Assembly (NCBI GenBank): GCA_022457065.1
Contig: JAJGBQ010000004.1
Location: 4,402,001-4,466,000 of the forward strand
Reading direction: 5' to 3'
Source: Curvularia sp. ZM96
Lineage: Eukaryota; Ascomycota; Dothideomycetes; Pleosporales; Pleosporaceae
Length of the DNA stretch: 64,000 bases
Shown: in pieces, positions 22,004 to 33,835 of the stretch
How the letters are laid out: the number at the start of each line of letters is the position of its first letter
Numbering within the stretch: position 1 is the first letter of the stretch
Program-made: the position numbers and the translations under genes
The notes under the pieces: model-generated
Told to the model about the DNA's origin: nothing
Seen by the model: the letters and a program-made list of their open reading frames with translations, nothing else
Databases searched by the model: none

Positions 22004-22963
22004 TGGACTGGCTTTGTACGTTGATAAAAAAACGAGAGAGAATGGCGCTGTATGCAACACGGAGATGCGGCGTTCTGAGTTCCGGTCGATATCCCCTTTT
22101 GCCTCATCCCCAGAGTTCTTCTGTCAGTAACATTGCTATGGTATGAGTAGTGCCGTATGAGGCTATCGATACGGGGAGCAGAACTTGGAGGGACCGCGCG
22201 GGCCGCAGATTGTTCATGTTGGTATGCTGCAGACCACTGCGAGATGTAGGCCACTCGACCGGCATCACGTGGAACCACAACGGGCGCCCATGGAACCAGC
22301 CTAATGGCTTCTTCAGATTGTATAGGAAGGGATTAATCAGGCAGGTAAGCTGGTGGTGCCTTTGAATGGACGAGGACCGGAGACTGTATCTGCCCTGCGC
22401 GACAGCAGGAGTGTGGTACCGACTTGCGCCGCCTGGAAATGGCAATACCATTTTCAAAGGATGCGGTCGACGGCGGCGATTGTGCATGTGTGTAATTTTA
22501 GCAGTACCCCCTTTCCCTCACAAAAACGCTTGTTTTTGGCTATGCCAGTCGTTATAGCCAGTCATTTTTTGTTGTGTCAGCATTGGATCTGGGCTTGTTA
22601 TGATGTTTGTTGGTATTCAGTCTTGAACGTTGGATGAGGTGTAATGTTGTGGCGAAGGCATCATCTACATGACGACATTGATAGTGCAAGAAACAGTGAA
22701 TATACAAATTCCGAGTGACAATTGTTCTTTGTTCGAAAGTCCATGGGCCATGGATGAAGGCGTTCGCGTCCACTTCGGGTTAGGCGCGCGGGGCACACAG
22801 TCATGGCTTGGCGCTGGCTCGAAATTCGGTTGGAAAGTTGCAACACCGCGGGCAGAAAGTGACTCCCAGTAAGCCCACACGGCACTCCCGCCACCAGCCA
22901 AAAACCTTTCCCCCCATCCTTCGATCCCTCGGGCAAACTTCTACTCTCGAGAACAGCGAAATC
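22004..22963 (+). other. Intergenic: yak1 3' region and eIF3c promoter
   Basis: 960 bases between two genes on the same strand. No gene or repeat was recognised. The last ~60 bases before 22964 look like a short leader. Confidence 0.5.
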
Positions 22964-25708
22964 ATGGCGTCCCGCTTCTTTGCCGCCAGCGACAGCTCCT
23001 CGGACGAGTCCAGCGAGGAGGAGCTTTACTCCAACGACGAGGAGTCTGAGCAGGAGGACAGCGAGCAGGATTCCGACGAAGACTCCGATGACGATGACGA
23101 CTCCTCGGACTCGGGTTCGGAAGTCGGTGCCGCGAGGTTCTTGAAGGACGCTGATAGCGAGAGCGAGAGCGACGACGAGGATGTGAACAAGGTGCTGAAG
23201 AGCGCCAAGGACAAGCGCTTCGACGAGCTGGAGGCGACTATCCGGCTTATCGAGAATGCGCAGAGGATCAACGACTGGGCGGTCATTTCTGAGCGTACGT
23301 ATACCACGCGCATGGCGGGGCAGTGGGACGGTTTGTGCTGACATGGGTTATGTGTGTAGAATTCGACAAGCTCATCCGCCAGGTGCCTACTTTGACCAAG
23401 CAGAACGATGGCAAGATCCCCAAGCTGTACATCCAGGCCATTGCCGACCTCGAGACGGCCGTCATCGAGACGCACGAAAAGCAAAAGGTCACACCCAAGA
23501 AGATGAACGCCGTCAACGGCCGTGGCTTCAACGCTGTGCGCCAGAAGATCAAGAAGCACAACCGCGACTACGAGAAGGACATCAACGCGTACCGGGAGAA
23601 CAAGGAGGAGTTCATGCGCGAGGAGGAAGAGGAGGTTGTCCAAGCGCCAAAGGAAAAGAAGAAGAAGAACAAGATTCCTCAGCTCCCCACCGAGATCGTG
23701 GAGAAGGCTACAGACGACGGCTTCATCACCGTCGGTGCTGGTGGCAAGGCTGTCCTTTACACTCCCGAGGGTATCCTCAAGCAACTCCGCTCCATTGTTG
23801 AGCAGCGTGGCCGCAAGAACTCCGACAAGCTCGAGCACATCAGGACGCTGGAGAAGCTGCTCGACGTTGCCATTAACGATTACCAGAGGGTCCGCGTTCT
23901 TTTGACTCTCATCTCTACCCGCTTTGACCTGACCTCCGGTACTGCCAGCCACATGCACCAAGACCAGTGGAAGCTGTAAGTGTGCCTAGAGCGATTCTGC
24001 AATTACGTACGTGCTGACTTCGATACAGGGCCGATCAAGAGTTTGGCAAACTGCTGCAGATTCTCGAGGACAGCAACGAGATTGTTGTTATTGAGAATGC
24101 CGAGGAGTGGGAGGATGACGAGAAGCTGCCTACCATCACACCGGGCGAGATCTTCCGTATCCCTGGAAGCGTCGTCTCCTTCGTTGAGAGGCTCGATGAC
24201 GAGCTCACTCGTTCCCTTCAGCACATTGACCCTCACACTTCCGAGTACATTGAGCGGTTGACCGACGAGGCTCTTCTGTACGCACAGCTTGTGCGCACTC
24301 TGGTGTACGTGGAGAAGTTGAAGAAGAACCCCAGCCTAGACCTTCCTCAAGAGCCATTGAACCGCATCGTTATGCGGAGATTGGAGCACGTCTACTTCAA
24401 GGTATGTACCTACTCTAGTATGCATTTTTACATTTATGCTAACGTCTGCAGCCCTCGCAAGTCATCACCATCCTCGAGAACAACGTATGGAAGGCCATTC
24501 CCGAGAGCCTCGACTCGGAAATCACTCCCCGTGCCATCTCCAACGACACAGCCTCGCTTGTCCAGACTCTGTGCACATACCTCTTCCGCCACAGCGAGGG
24601 CATCATCCGTGCTCGGGCGATGCTGTGCCAGATTTACTTCCTGTCTCTGCACGACCAGTACTACAAGGCCCGTGACATGATGCTCATGTCCCATCTGCAA
24701 GAGACTATCAGCAACTTTGACGTCAACACACAGATCCTGTTCAACCGCGCACTTGTACAAGTCGGTCTCTGCGCTTTCCGTGCTGGCCTCGTCTACGAGG
24801 CGCAAACTTCTCTGCAAGAAATCTGCGGTAGCAACAGGCAAAAGGAGCTTCTCGCACAGGGTCTGCAAATGCAGCGCTACTCGCAGATCTCACCCGAACA
24901 GGAGCGTCTTGAGCGCCAAAGACAGCTTCCGTTCCACATGCACATTAACCTTGAGCTACTAGAGTGCGTCTACCTGACTTGCTCCATGTTGCTTGAGATT
25001 CCTCTCCTCGCACAACTTGGTTCATCCCCAGACCTAAGGAAGCGAGTGATTAGCAAGACATACCGCCGTCTCTTGGAGTACCATGAGCGCCAGATCTTCA
25101 CCGGCCCTCCCGAGAACACGCGCGACCACGTCATGCAAGCATCCAAGGCCCTTTCCGCTGGCGAGTGGAAGAAGGCCGCTGAGTTCATCAACTCCATCAA
25201 GATCTGGGAGCTCATGGCCAACTCAGACAAGATCAAGGAGATGCTGTCTGCACAGATCCAAGAGGAAGGTCTGCGGACATATCTCTTCACCTACGCTCCC
25301 TTCTACGACACACTTGCCATTTCCACACTAGCAGGCATGTTTGAGCTTCCAGAGCGCAAGGTCTCCGCGGTGGTCTCCAAGATGATTTCGCACGAGGAGC
25401 TCGCTGCTGCTCTTGACCAAGTCAACTCCGCCATCATCTTCAGGAAGGGTGTTGAGCTTTCAAGACTGCAGACTCTGGCGCTCAGCCTGTCAGACAAGGC
25501 GTCTGGCCTCATCGAGTCCAACGAGAAGACCCTCGAGCAACGCACACAAGGCACTGCCAATGCGTTTGAGAGGCAAGGCGGACGCGGCAACCGCGGTGGT
25601 AGGGGCGGCGGCCGTGGTGGTGGCGGCAGGGGTGGAGGCGGTGCTTCCAGGGGAGGCCGGAATCAGCAGTTTACGGGCGGTGCATTGGGAAGGGCTATCC
25701 AGGCTTAG
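22964..25708 (+). CDS. nip1: Eukaryotic translation initiation factor 3 subunit C (eIF3c/Nip1)
   Basis: A core scaffold subunit of eIF3, which recruits the 40S ribosome, eIF1 and eIF5 during initiation. Four exons (22964-23294, 23360-23975, 24029-24401, 24452-25708) give 858 residues in frame. The N-terminus is a Ser/Asp/Glu-rich acidic tract (~10-75), known in the family as the eIF1/eIF5-binding end. A long helical middle follows, including ISEQFDKLIRQV across the first junction. The PCI region is at about 600-780. The tail (~815-850) is an RGG/GGR box, a possible arginine-methylation and RNA-binding segment common in filamentous fungi. The start context is good and the length is normal for the family. 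Confidence 0.96.
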
Positions 25709-26332
25709 GTTTCTAGACGTATGTGCATGTGCATGTGCATGTGTGTGTGTGTGTGTCGTTACCTCTTCTCTCTAGCATCCATGGGAAAGGGTTTTTCCAC
25801 ACGGCGAATATACCGGTTTTTCTTCTCTTTCAAATGGAGACTGGTTCTTGGTTTTTTTTTGGTTTCTCTTCCGAGCCCCCTTTTCTTTTTCCCTCTACTA
25901 GTTGGGTAGGTAGTAGGATCATGACAGCCATGGTCGGACGGCAAAATGTGTAGTTTGTTAGACTGAACGAAAGAATGATGGAAATGAAAAGAAAAGTTAT
26001 GATTGTACAAGTGCATGGAAACGCTGTGTCTAGTCACGTATGTATCACATTCCCCATGTTCTTTCAGTGCGGGATAGGATTTTGTTTTACTCGATAGGTT
26101 TTTAAGGTTACTGTGGGATATCGACGTTTAAAAGAAGAGCATGACTAAAGTTAAGGCTGCCGTTCTTCAGGCGAAGAGCTACTTAGATTGAGAAAAGCCC
26201 ATCATATATTATATTATAGTAAGGAGTGCTGGACAAAAGAAAAGGCTGAATGCGGGGGTACAGTGGTGAGGATAAGTACGACAAAAAAGCAAAAAAGAGG
26301 GATGAATCCTAGCGGATTCGAGTACTCAGCTG
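25709..26332 (+). other. Intergenic: eIF3c 3' region
   Basis: Contains the microsatellite listed separately and T-rich 3' UTR-like sequence up to about 25900. Nothing else is recognisable before the tRNA-like gene. The A-rich stretch at 26280-26296 gives a T run in the direction of that gene's transcription. Confidence 0.45.
25721..25756 (+). repeat. (ATGTGC)n/(TG)n microsatellite in the eIF3c 3' UTR
   Basis: Three copies of ATGTGC run directly into eight or more TG units, 13 bases after the eIF3c stop codon. It is likely length-variable and probably transcribed as 3' UTR. Confidence 0.85.
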
Positions 26333-26415
26333 TGGACGGATGGATGATCGAAATCCAGACCTCCCGCAATTTTGCGTGATGCAAAGCGGGCGCTCTACCA
26401 CTGAGCTATACGCCC
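26333..26415 (-). tRNA. tRNA-Ala(TGC)-like gene with an 11-nt intron and degenerate acceptor/T arm
   Basis: The minus strand folds as a 72-nt tRNA once an 11-nt insert after anticodon position 37 is removed: acceptor GGGCGTA, D arm GCTC/GAGC, anticodon stem CCCGC/GCGGG with loop TTTGCAT (anticodon TGC, alanine), 5-nt variable loop, T stem TGGAT/ATCCA with loop TTCGATC. Three points are unusual. The acceptor 3' strand TCCGTCC gives a G-U pair and a T-C mismatch. The usually invariant G53-C61 pair is T-A. The nearest strong T run is about 40 nt downstream. It may therefore be a pseudo-tRNA or a diverged copy. Confidence 0.65.
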
Positions 26416-26662
26416 TTGTGATTATGGCTATTTTGATAATAGAATAAAATATATCCCAAAACTATACACACTCGTGATGACTTCGGAGTTATCGGACACA
26501 GCCGCCAAGACCCTGTCGATCAGCCAACGCTGACACGCCAGATATACGCGATTCTGAACTACTCAATGCCTCCCTGAAACAAAAAACCGTCGTTGTCGCG
26601 ATTGTTCCTTTTCATCCGTATACGCACACGAACGCACCACCGGCGGTGAATCGAACGGAGCC

Positions 26663-27818
26663 ATGAAGGTTCGAAAAGCAATCGCGTGGCAGAGCATTGC
26701 CGTCGTCGGACTTGCGCTCTTGTGTGGAACAGCACAGGCGTCGATGGGGGACCATCTACCCGAGTTTAAGCAGTGTGTGAAGGTTTGTCAAGAAACAAAC
26801 TGTGTAAAAGGAGGGCCGACGATACGTACGTCCTATGATTTTCTCTTAGCAATCTTTACAGTTTTCTTGACAAGCCCACTAACAACCTCCCACTTGTACC
26901 CGTTGCTCGCCAACTGACTGACGTTTGTTTCTCCCTAGCCCTTCATCGTCGCCTGCTCCTCTGGGACTGTCCCTCCGAATGCGACTACACATGCCAGCAC
27001 ATCATCACGCAGCAGCGCCTCGCACGCGACCCGCCCTACCTGCAGCCCGTATACCAATTCCACGGCAAATGGCCCTTTTACCGCTTCATGGGCGCACAAG
27101 AGCCCTTTTCCGTCATCTTCTCGCTGTTCAACTATCTCGCGCATGACTGGGGCATGTCACAGCTGCGCGAACGCATCCCAGCCTCATACCGTCTGCGGAA
27201 ATACTACCTCATGTTTGGATACGTGGGGCTTGCGAGTTGGATGTTTAGCATGATCTTTCACACACGGGACTTTGGATTGACGGAGAAGTTGGATTATTTC
27301 GCTGCCGGCGCAAACGTACTGTATGGGCTGTACTATGCGCCTATCCGCGTGTTTCGACTCGATCGCCCGGAGCCCAGGAAACAGAGCTTGCTGCGTCTGT
27401 GGACGACGTTTTGTATCTTGCTCTACACGATGCATGTCTTGTATCTGTCGCTGTGGTCTTGGGACTACACGTACAACATGGCGGCTAACGTTGCCGTGGG
27501 CATCATATCAAACATTCTCTGGAGCGGCTTTAGTTACGTGCAGTACAAGAAGATTGGGCGTACGTGGGCTGTTTGGCCGGGTCTCTGCGTTGCGTGGATT
27601 ATCATGGCAATGAGCTTGGAGTTGTTGGATTTCCCGCCTTGGAAGGGCATGATTGACGCGCATAGTTTGTGGCATTTGGGGACCGTGTTGCCAACCGTTT
27701 TGTGGTATAAGTATGTTGACTCATTCCTGATGCAATGATTCACCGCTAACCGTTTTACGACAGCTTCCTCATTAGAGATGCGCAAGAGGATATTGCAGGT
27801 ACGCGGCTTAAGGATTGA
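26663..27818 (+). CDS. per1: Per1-like GPI-anchor lipid-remodelling protein (PGAP3 family)
   Basis: An ER membrane protein that removes the sn-2 acyl chain from GPI anchors, needed for remodelling to long-chain lipids. Three exons (26663-26825, 26939-27710, 27764-27818) give 329 residues. A signal peptide covers ~1-26 (basic start, hydrophobic core, ending AQA). A Cys-rich luminal part follows (FKQCVKVCQETNC, then CPSECDYTCQH), and then about seven membrane segments. The CREST-superfamily residues are visible: a Ser just before FHTRD, the Asp in that motif, and the C-terminal HSLWH (HxxxH). The last exon codes for only 18 residues, and the 113-bp first intron is the longest in this part. Confidence 0.92.
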
Positions 27819-28284
27819 TGGAAGGGAGATTCTGCGTTTTGCTATTCTCTTTCATCATTTGCTGTATATGCGCTCTGTCACTTACCACGTGCCTACTAGG
27901 TAATCTGCCCACAACTGCATATCGCGGGGGCGTTTGGAAAGACAAAAGTTAGAGTCGACCACGGGCATAATGCATGGGCAATAGCGAGCCTGCTTGCGAG
28001 TAATAATAAACAGCGATTATCAGTTTGATCGTATGTCCAAAAAAAACTGTCTACTAAAGCGAATGCTCATTAGTGACTGCAAACACGGTATCCTAACATG
28101 CCCTCGTGCCCAGTGGCGCGGTATCGTAACGAACGAAAAGCTAGCAACTCAAAGGAAGAAAAAAAAAGTCGTAATAAAAACAAAGGAAAAGAAGGCGATC
28201 CAGTACCCAATCCGCTTGTCCTACTCAGGTCGCTTCGACCTTTTATGCATATTTTACACCTAATACGTGTGACCAGCACACTCG
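27819..28284. other. Convergent 3' intergenic region, per1/lectin
   Basis: 466 bases between two convergent stop codons. The centre is A-rich (about 28140-28200). No gene, RNA or repeat was recognised. Confidence 0.5.
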
Positions 28285-30238
28285 TCACACGTCTGGAATA
28301 TTCAAAGATGCACCTGTCCACTGTCCACCCAACACCGGTCTCGTAAAAGCCGCAAGATCATCACCCTCTCTCTGGAAAAACACATACAAGCTATCCCACG
28401 TGTCAGCGCCCTTTTGCTCCTTGTACGAAGTCACCGTAAAATGTGTGCCTCCTAGCGCTTTGACTGGCCCTGCCGGATCCGCAATGGAAAACGCCTCGCT
28501 TTCCGTTAACGTGGTATTTTCACTTGCGTACGTGACGTTGTAGCCCTTGATGGTGCGATCCTCCATTTGGGCGTAGAAATACGTGGTGAATCCCAACGAA
28601 GTGCTAGGGTACACGTTGGCAATGGACGCCTCGGAAGCATTGATCCACGAATTGATGGGATGCGCTTCCGTAGACTGCACGCTGGAATTTGTGTCTTTCC
28701 ACCAGAACTCGACCACGTTGTCTTTGTTGGAGAGCATGGCGTACTGGCTGGTGCCGTCGCCCCAGGAGTAGCATCCTACGCCTGCGTGGCCGTTGAAGCC
28801 GGTCCACGGCTTGATGGAGACCCACGTGTCGTTTTCGTGGCCGCTGTACCATGCGTATTGCTCGAAAGTGGACTCGTCGGTGGCGAACCAGATGTTCATG
28901 CCCTTGATGTTGTCAAAGGGCTTGGTGTTGTTGAGTCCGTTTATGGTGGGAAATTTGGTGTAGTCTTCGTCGCCATAGTAGTTGCCTTTCCAACAGGCTT
29001 GTAGGCCTGCACTGGGCGAGTCGAAGGCTTTGAGGTTGAGATCGGTGAGAGGACCAGGTTGCCAGATGGAGGTGATGTTGTCTTGGACTATTTGCTTAAC
29101 GGTGTTGTTCTTGTCGATGTAGAAAATGTGTACCTTTTTTTTTAATAATTAATATAGCTTCTCAGATAACACAAAAGCAGCAAGACGTACATATTGGGTC
29201 GCATCAATGGCAAAAGATACAGCGGATATAGGCGTTGCGTCTTTGGCGTCGCTGGCTACTGTTTGGGCTTTTGTGCCACCGAGCCATGTTTGATCAGTGC
29301 TGTATTGCATAAACCTGATATCTCCTGTATGGTGCTGGAAATATAATGTAAAGAGCTTGCGTTGGCCTTTGTTCCATGATTCTCCTGCAAGCGCGAGACC
29401 CGTGCCATTGAAAACACCCCTTTTGGAAACATAATCGGCGCTGAGAGAGCCGCCGATGCACCATTCCGGGTTTGTGCGACAGACGGGATTTGTCGGGCCT
29501 TTTGTTCTACATAGAGTCAGTACATTGCAACTTGGACCTCTCATTGTGATCACAAAACGTACGAGTCATCACTTTTCAGGCCCAGCCCGAGACCAAGACC
29601 TAGGGCGAGGCCGATGACGAGAAGGACAATGACTCCGATGAGGATAAAGAAGTTTCGCTTCTTCATTCCGCATTTCCTCTCTTCCTTGGTTGGGAGTGGC
29701 TCGGGAGCATTTTCAGGTGCGTCGAGTGGATCAACATGCTCCTTGAACCCGTAAGGCCTCATATGAGGTGACGCAAGCGTAGTCCCGCCATTGGAAGAAT
29801 GTGAAATGTGACGGTTAGGGTAAAGGCTGAACTGGCCTGGGACGACTTGAGGCGCTGAGAAGTCGGGTGTGGGTCCAATATTGGATTGATATGGTGTCTC
29901 TTTCTCTGTGGAATAACTGTACCAAAGTCAGAAGACTGCGCAATGTTATAGAAAATTGATTCATCTAGGTAATTCCAAGGAGAAAATAGACTGGAGGTTC
30001 ATCAGGTCGTGCCGTACCCTTGTTTCTGTGGCTCAGGATTTGGAGCATATTCTGGTTCGTATGACACCGGAGGTGACACAGCTGGTGGTGAACCTTGGCT
30101 CGAATAGGCATGCGGCATGCCCGGTGTAGAGTGTATCTGATCATGCTCTTGGAACTGAGGGGGAGGAGAATTCCATTGACTCTCACTGTAGCCCTGAGGA
30201 CTACCCACGTCGTCACGGTGTTCTGCTTGTCGATTCAT
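28285..30238 (-). CDS. Membrane-anchored fucose-specific-lectin-like protein
   Basis: Four minus-strand exons (30238-30018, 29916-29563, 29506-29191, 29133-28285) give 579 residues. Residues 1-~150 are Pro/Gln/Ser-rich with no signal peptide. A basic stretch (KCGMKKRN) then precedes a single membrane segment at ~156-180 that ends in a GLGLGLGL run, so a type II topology is likely. The outer part (~195-579) has repeated aromatic blades (QHHTGDIRFMQYS, VHIFYIDKNN, NIWFATDES, YVFFQREGDD) like the six-bladed fungal fucose-specific lectin fold. Soluble members bind L-fucose. Ligand and role of the anchored form are not known from sequence; a cell-surface glycan receptor or adhesin is a guess. Confidence 0.72.
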
Positions 30239-33200
30239 TGTGACCCAAAGGAAAGGAAAGGAAATGATAAGAAAGGGTGGGTCAGACTCTTAACAAACAG
30301 GCAAGGCCCTGACACCTGGAGCCATGTCGGGTGTGGGCATGTACCGAATACAGTTACGCCCTGGTCGGCTATGGGGCAGGCCGTGGAGGCAGGGCAAAAC
30401 GCATACTAGGAGCACCTGCATGCACCTAAAATACTCGTATGCGCCTCCAGACGTCCCGCTTACACTGCAGTAAGCAACAGCAGTTAATTTGTACCGGTTA
30501 CTCGGCGAATAGGAGCTTGCTTGGGTCGCCGTCAGCACCATCATACATGCATAGTGGATGACGATCGAAGCAGTCATTCGTTGTTGATGAAGTCCATATG
30601 GTTGCCATTATGGCCTAAGGCGGGCCAGATGTGCGATACCATCAGCCCGCTGGATACCTCGTATTAGGGTTTGAGGTCTTCCACGGAAAGAAAAACAGAC
30701 GGCTTTTCCTGTCCTTGTCCTAACGAGATACCCCGCAGGATGTTGACGTGCTGCATTGGCGAAAGTACGGTAGACTTGCGAGAGATCGAGCGTTCTAGAG
30801 GAACTTGTCATGGTTGTCGCAGTTTTCAGCACCTGCGGCAGTGTTGTGGCTGAGAAAGTGAGCTAATATTAGGCTTACTTTCGTATGATTTGCCGGTTGG
30901 TTTCTCCTGCACGCACTGCTCCCCATACCCGGTTCGCTGATCGTGCATCAGCTGAGAAGAGAAAATCTTATCTGTTCTGTCAGTTTGGAGAAGCGTGGCA
31001 GAGTGAGCAGCGGAAGCGACTTCGTTCTGGGACAATGCGTTTCCGGCGACCCCGCAACGACAAGCTTTGGAAAAGCGTCCGGATTACCGCCATTGTGAAA
31101 GCTTCTAGATTGTAGTACTGTAGCCCGTGGGCATGCACATGAATTCAGGATATGATCAGGCCGATAGCTAGTGAGGCTATTCAGCAACTGGTGCTTATAC
31201 CACAGATGCGCACCTGGTCCATTGCAATCGGATAGGTACGAAGTAGCACCTCGTCGCTGAGCGCCTTGCCATAAGCCCCAAGTTCGACAAACTTTATAAC
31301 CGAACCAACCCATGATGCGATGCGACTGGACTTGGCTTGACTCGGAATGGATGCGCAGGATCAAAGACGTGCCTAGGTCGATTGTCTGAGGTGATGCTGA
31401 TGACCGTCAGCAAATGCAGCAAAATAAAGAACATTCGCTTCCCCCCTTCCATATCCCGAAGCGATGGCTAACCCCAACCAGCCGAATGCAAGAAATCTCC
31501 CAGATTCATACGGCCACTTGCGATGGTGGTGTATTTTCTGAACGACTTTGTCACAAAGAGGTTGTTAACAAGAATGCGAGACTCATCATATGGCATATGC
31601 AGATGAATCGAGCCCTGTTAAGCGGCGACCAATACCGCACTTGGGCCATGCTACGTGGCTAGTCCTCTAAGTCTTTTCTTTCGATCCAGGACGTCGATCA
31701 TAGTATACTGATGATTCTGTCCCTAGTAGCCCGCTGACATGCATTGAACCGAAGTACGACACGCCTATCTGGCTTGTAATGTCTCGAATGCACACAACGA
31801 GCAGACGCCAAACAACCCTGAGACGGTCTTTGTGTTTGAAAAACAGCACCGGATATTTGCGTCGGCAAAGCAGGATCTGTGAAGTCTCCAGAGGTGCTTG
31901 CGGAAGGTTGCTGAATATTAGAATGAATTGAGGCCGCTTGGCGTCTAAAGAGAGATACTCGCGGTACTTTCTAGCTAGATTTGCTGCTCTAAGATTTCTA
32001 AGATATGATTTTGGGTAATCTAGGGCCGCAAAAAGACGTCCAGAGCTTTGAACATGATTGCATCTACTGCTCGAACGACTACTTGAACCCAAGCGCCCGC
32101 CCATGGGGTTTGGTTCCAGTTTCGTCACGACCAGGATTAACTCGAACCAAACGCACGTATCGAACCGTGTATATGGCGCCGATTTTGTAAGCAAGGTACG
32201 TCTAACTCCTATATGTGATGAGTAAACTGCTAACGGCCAAGCCAGATCCTTGCATCGCGCATATCATGCATGGAAGCGATACAAGCAGCTCGGAAAGATA
32301 CAAGGATGACATGATGATTATAGAATAGCAACTGAAAAGCCCGAGACGGTAATTGGGAACCAATTATCAGACCTCAGCGTCTTCTTTTCTCGCAACCGCG
32401 AAGCAATGCTACTTCGAACCTCGTCACCATTGGGTCAGCCATAAACTCTTGGTCCAGTGCGATGCTATCCGGACTTTGACAGAATCGTCGAAACCAGGCG
32501 GTATTGTTTATCCAAGAGCTACATGTTTCGCAGATGGGGAAGATCAAGCGGCCTAACGGATACAGGGAAGACGAGGTCAGGGAACTCACCAAGCAAGCTT
32601 GGCTGTCAGACTCGGAGGATTGAAGTCTTACACAGAGAAGTGGAAATCGAACCATTGAGTAAAGCTATTCCAAATTTTGGGTGTGTATTGGCGCCAGTGG
32701 TGAAACATTGTCAGATTAGACTCCAGTTTGGGGTTGAGTATGACGGTACATGACGCCTGTAGCGCGTCACGGCAACAGCGGTGAGGTATTGTCAGACTCG
32801 GCATCACGAGACTGTGAGAGGCTGAGTGTGGCGGTGATGCACATAGCGCTAGTATTACTTCGTACTTCGTATTATGAATGTTAGCATCACATGATGTAGA
32901 TCACGTGCGTCGGGAACGGTTGTACTGGTATCGCCACTCCCTGGCGGGCACAGCCGTTTCCAAATGAGTCAGGGATGACGCACGGCCTACACAGCCCAGC
33001 CCGCACCGTCCGAACCCAATCCAGCCGGCGACCCTTTGTTCCTTTGCACAGACACACTACCCATCTGAAGCACTGAAGACGCGATCCCTCTCGCGCTCTC
33101 AGTCTTGCGCTCTATAACACCCGTTCGACTCGCCTACGGCAGAGGTCTCTCTGCTCCGCGCTCATCGCAACCCGCCCCTCCCCCACCTCAGAACCGACGC

Positions 33201-33272
33201 CGGGCAAACGCACGGCAAAACCCCGCGTGAGATCTCGCGAACATTCCAGCCATATCCACCCAGGACAAAGGA
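30239..33272. other. Gene-poor stretch with no supported coding sequence
   Basis: About 3 kb without a gene I can support. The longest minus-strand open frame (31667-32194, 175 codons) has no family motif. A small TTCGTACTTCGTA direct repeat lies near 32859, and CACATGATG and CACGTG motifs near 32890. No inverted terminal repeats, reverse-transcriptase or transposase motifs were noticed. It may be a long regulatory region or decayed DNA. Confidence 0.45.
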
Positions 33273-33374
33273 ATGTACTACGACTCCCTCACAATCATGG
33301 CTTCTTTCCGGCACTCCAACCAACCTAAGATTGAGAAGTTGGGCGACGTCGCCAGCACTGGTCGTCGCGTCTGA
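33273..33374 (+). CDS. Possible 33-codon upstream ORF or small peptide
   Basis: A clean ATG-to-TGA frame starts MYYDSLTIMASF and ends ASTGRRV, about 460 bases before the next main start. Its composition looks more protein-like than other short frames nearby. It could be a uORF of the gene at 33836, a separate small protein, or an exon. Its transcription is unknown, so confidence is low. Confidence 0.3.
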   Translation: MYYDSLTIMASFRHSNQPKIEKLGDVASTGRRV

Positions 33375-33835
33375 GCGTGACACCCGTACAATCGGTTATT
33401 TTCTCTACACACTAGAGCGTATTGTTGAAAGGAGGACATTATTCTCGCTGCCCTTGTCACATTCACCATTGTGCGGTGACAGTGCGGTAACCCCGGAATA
33501 AGCCCACCCGGCACAGCCCTCACTTTCACTTTCGCTGGTCGCTCAGCGAACAAACAAAGTCTCCGAAAAAAAAACAATCCGCGCTGCAGGGCTCATTCTA
33601 CCGCACATCTATTTCCTGGCACCAGTCGTCACATTCGGCACAAACGGACTGCTGAACCGTGGTTTCCAGTCAGCGTGACGTAGTTGACGTCCTCAAAACC
33701 CTTTCGCACACCACACCTCCAAAATACCCTCATAGCCAATAAGCCCAGGCCTTCAAGCAACGTCCTCAGGAACAAACTGAGCACCGAAGGAACCCAGCGC
33801 TTTCCATCGCGACACCAATATCACATTACGCAATC

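Noticed and set aside
23026..23961. 311-codon minus-strand open frame
   Set aside because: It lies fully antisense to eIF3c exons and is explained by the codon bias and acidic repeats of that gene.
31667..32194. 175-codon minus-strand open frame in the gene-poor interval
   Set aside because: No recognisable domain and no supporting splice structure; left as unsupported, though RNA evidence could revive it.
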